From NCBI GenBank assembly GCA_016209785.1, contig JACQVM010000284.1:1-7284 (forward strand): a DNA stretch of 7,284 nucleotides, written 5' to 3'. The translations under genes and the position numbers were made by a program. Each line of letters opens with the position of its first letter. The first letter of the stretch is position 1. The notes under the pieces are model-generated. The model was given only the letters and a program-made list of their open reading frames with translations, made no database searches and was not told the DNA's origin. This DNA is from Candidatus Melainabacteria bacterium. Its GTDB lineage: Bacteria; Cyanobacteriota; Vampirovibrionia; Obscuribacterales; Obscuribacteraceae. Below, piece by piece: positions 5,544 to 7,284 of this stretch.

Positions 5544-7284
5544 ATGCCCAAGTATGGCACAATAACAGCCAAGCACCGACATTGTGTCACCCCAGATATG
5601 CAGACAACTCCTATCACGACACGAGTGCCAGCGCTGCTCGCAGGGGTCCACTTGTTTCTTGGAGCCTGGTTCTTATCGATATGCTTTCTGCAACAAGGTA
5701 CAACTGAACAACTGCATTCCATGCGGCTCGACCCGCTTTTGATCAACTCTGTACCAAATGCGTTTCATCACTTCGCAGCCTGGACAATCGTCGCCGGATT
5801 GCTTGGATGGGTCTTTGTGGTGGCAGATCAGCGGTCTTATCGCTTGGTGCAACAAGATAGCCCTGTCAGGCAGCTGCTGCTTTATGGGTTGTTCGGATTC
5901 TTTTTGTACTATTTGGTCCTGACGAGAACATTGCAGTTTCCAGTCAGCTGCGACGAGTCATACATCGACTACCGATACCTGTACAACTGGATCAATGGAA
6001 TCAGTTTCGACTATAACCCTGGAGAGAAGGTCCTTGGTTTCACGTCGCATCTGCACCTGCTGATTCTAACTCTTGTGGCAGTGTTGACCAAAGCCACCGA
6101 TCTTTCGGTGATGTCACAAATGATTAACGTCGGATTTCAGATGGGAACGTACCTCCTTCTGTTTGTCCTGCTGCGCCGGCTCATGCACAGCTCATATGTT
6201 GGGTTGATGGGCGCAGCAATTTATTCCCTCTTTCCATATGACGTCTCGGAAGCGGTTCTTGGCAAGGAAACGTCACTCGTTAGCCTATTGGTAGTTGTCT
6301 CGTTGTGGGCTCTTGCTTCGCAAAGAGAACGGCTATTTGCCTGGTGCGCATGCTTGTTGTTTCTTGCCCGTCCAGAAGGAATCATATGGTTAGCACTGGC
6401 GTTGGTCTTATCTCTTACTCGTAACGGATTGAGGTCATGGAAAATCTGGATCGCTCCAATGCTCCTGGTAGGCATGATTTTTCTCGGACTCCTAGCGTAC
6501 TTCGGAACCGTCATTCCACACGGGTTTCTAGCAAAATCAAAAGCGTTTTACGCTAGACCTCCTCTGCTGGCGACATTCCTGGTACTGGAGCGGCTTGGTA
6601 AAGGCAGCTTTGTTCCTGAATTGACGTTTCCGATACACTCTCCTTGGCTGCTTAGTCTCTACGATTACTTCAGTCTTGTGGGCGGCGCGATGACGTTAGT
6701 GACATTGCCCATGGTTGCCAAATCCGCACCATTGCGTTTTTACTCCCTTATCGTAACAACGGTCGCGGTAGTTTTCTGCTTCACCAATGCCTCTTTGTTT
6801 GATTGGTATTTCTGCTGGTTCTCAGTGGTGCCCTGCATGTTGATTCCATCTGTGTGTCGAAAGCTCATGGTCCCAACAGTGCGCCTGAAGAAAACCATCA
6901 CGATGGCACTCTGCGGCTATCTCTTGTTGGTGCAGCTGATCCAGCAGCCGTTTCGGTCCCACCTGGGGATACCAATGTTCTGCTTCTACTGGAGCGATGC
7001 CGAACAACGTTTGCTTGTTTATCGACGCGCGGCTGAGCATCTAAATGAGCTTAACCACTCGGACGGGAGCACTGAGTCTTCTCAAAAGACCGCTGCTGTT
7101 AGCGAACTGGGAGTGTTCGGCTACTATTATCACGGACGCATTCTTGATCTGGGTGGGCTTCTATCGCCAGAAATGTTTCCTTATTTACCTCCGCCACCAA
7201 GTGCTCGCTGCGGCGGCTCACTAGCCGCAATACCACCGGCGGCCATACGCGCATTGAAACCAGATTACCTGACGACAGATGGCC
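5544..7284 (+). CDS. Multi-spanning GT-C glycosyltransferase, 3' end outside window
   Basis: The frame from ATG 5544 is open for 580 codons to the window edge with no stop. The protein is strongly hydrophobic, with some 11-14 likely membrane helices from about residues 28-466 and then a soluble, presumably extracytoplasmic tail. After the early helices, CDESYIDYRYLYNWINGI (136-153) with YNPGEKVLGFTS (157-168) matches the first outer loop of GT-C enzymes (DDAYI-type, then YNPGERVEGYTN). D137/E138 stand at the catalytic/metal acidic pair. Further family landmarks are GKETSLVSLL (240-249, usually GMET), LARPEGI (274-280), VIPHGFLAKSK (323-333), and the late VSELGVFGYYYHGRILDLGG (519-538) with PDYLTTD (573-579). 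Such enzymes use lipid-phosphate sugars to glycosylate surface glycans, lipids or proteins. The start is uncertain: ATG 5598 also works and precedes the first helix, and neither has a clear ribosome site. Donor and acceptor cannot be named. Confidence 0.85.
   Translation, partial: MPKYGTITAKHRHCVTPDMQTTPITTRVPALLAGVHLFLGAWFLSICFLQQGTTEQLHSMRLDPLLINSVPNAFHHFAAWTIVAGLLGWVFVVADQRSYRLVQQDSPVRQLLLYGLFGFFLYYLVLTRTLQFPVSCDESYIDYRYLYNWINGISFDYNPGEKVLGFTSHLHLLILTLVAVLTKATDLSVMSQMINVGFQMGTYLLLFVLLRRLMHSSYVGLMGAAIYSLFPYDVSEAVLGKETSLVSLLVVVSLWALASQRERLFAWCACLLFLARPEGIIWLALALVLSLTRNGLRSWKIWIAPMLLVGMIFLGLLAYFGTVIPHGFLAKSKAFYARPPLLATFLVLERLGKGSFVPELTFPIHSPWLLSLYDYFSLVGGAMTLVTLPMVAKSAPLRFYSLIVTTVAVVFCFTNASLFDWYFCWFSVVPCMLIPSVCRKLMVPTVRLKKTITMALCGYLLLVQLIQQPFRSHLGIPMFCFYWSDAEQRLLVYRRAAEHLNELNHSDGSTESSQKTAAVSELGVFGYYYHGRILDLGGLLSPEMFPYLPPPPSARCGGSLAAIPPAAIRALKPDYLTTDG

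Noticed and set aside
5531..5855. Two overlapping minus-strand open frames (5531-5746 and 5673-5855)
   Set aside because: Both are antisense to the start of the GT-C gene, whose frame carries clear family motifs further on.
6221..6514. Minus-strand open frame of 97 codons
   Set aside because: Antisense to GT-C transmembrane segments; low-complexity, polar translation with no family resemblance.
6803..7040. Open frames on both strands (6803-7036 plus, 6822-7040 minus)
   Set aside because: Both overlap the continuous GT-C frame, which has the better evidence.
1..7284. CRISPR arrays, tRNA or rRNA genes, transposases, phage attachment sites
   Set aside because: Read through both strands by eye; no regularly spaced repeats, cloverleaf-like segments or transposase motifs were seen.

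Overview
The window reads as a chromosomal segment of moderate GC from a diderm or S-layer-type bacterium. The gene mix (CsaB, a TagA-type ManNAc transferase, Mini-ribonuclease III, GmhB, a BlaI-type repressor) suits Terrabacteria such as Cyanobacteriota and their non-photosynthetic relatives, or some Firmicutes. One exact GCGATCGC site (2301-2308) leans weakly towards Cyanobacteriota. I cannot fix the taxon from sequence alone.

Bases 1-1699, + strand: a cell-envelope cluster. It holds the 3' end of a CsaB-type polysaccharide pyruvyl transferase, a complete WecG/TagA glycosyltransferase, and a Mini-RNase III gene. The Mini-RNase III frame is cut by a TAG codon in the middle of its second catalytic motif, and recognisable family sequence continues in the same frame for 28 more codons to 1699.

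Bases 1811-4251, + strand: a two-gene signalling operon with 2 nt between the genes. A soluble PAS-HisKA-HATPase histidine kinase with all catalytic boxes is followed by a REC-GGDEF-REC protein. Both receivers lack the phospho-acceptor aspartate (Ala in the first, Glu in the second) and the GGDEF signature is degenerate, so the kinase's natural partner by position does not look phosphorylatable in the usual way.

Bases 4276-4851, - strand: a complete GmhB-type heptose bisphosphate phosphatase, convergent with the signalling operon and divergent from what follows.

Bases 5038-7284, + strand: a BlaI/MecI-family repressor with no BlaR1 partner in view, then a UUCG-capped RNA hairpin, then a large multi-membrane-spanning GT-C glycosyltransferase that is open for 580 codons and runs off the window end.

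Taken together, csaB, tagA, gmhB and the GT-C enzyme all act on cell-surface polysaccharides. A pyruvylated ManNAc-containing wall polymer that anchors SLH-domain proteins is a reasonable reading of the first two. The signalling pair and the repressor may be unrelated or may control envelope functions; the sequence does not say which.
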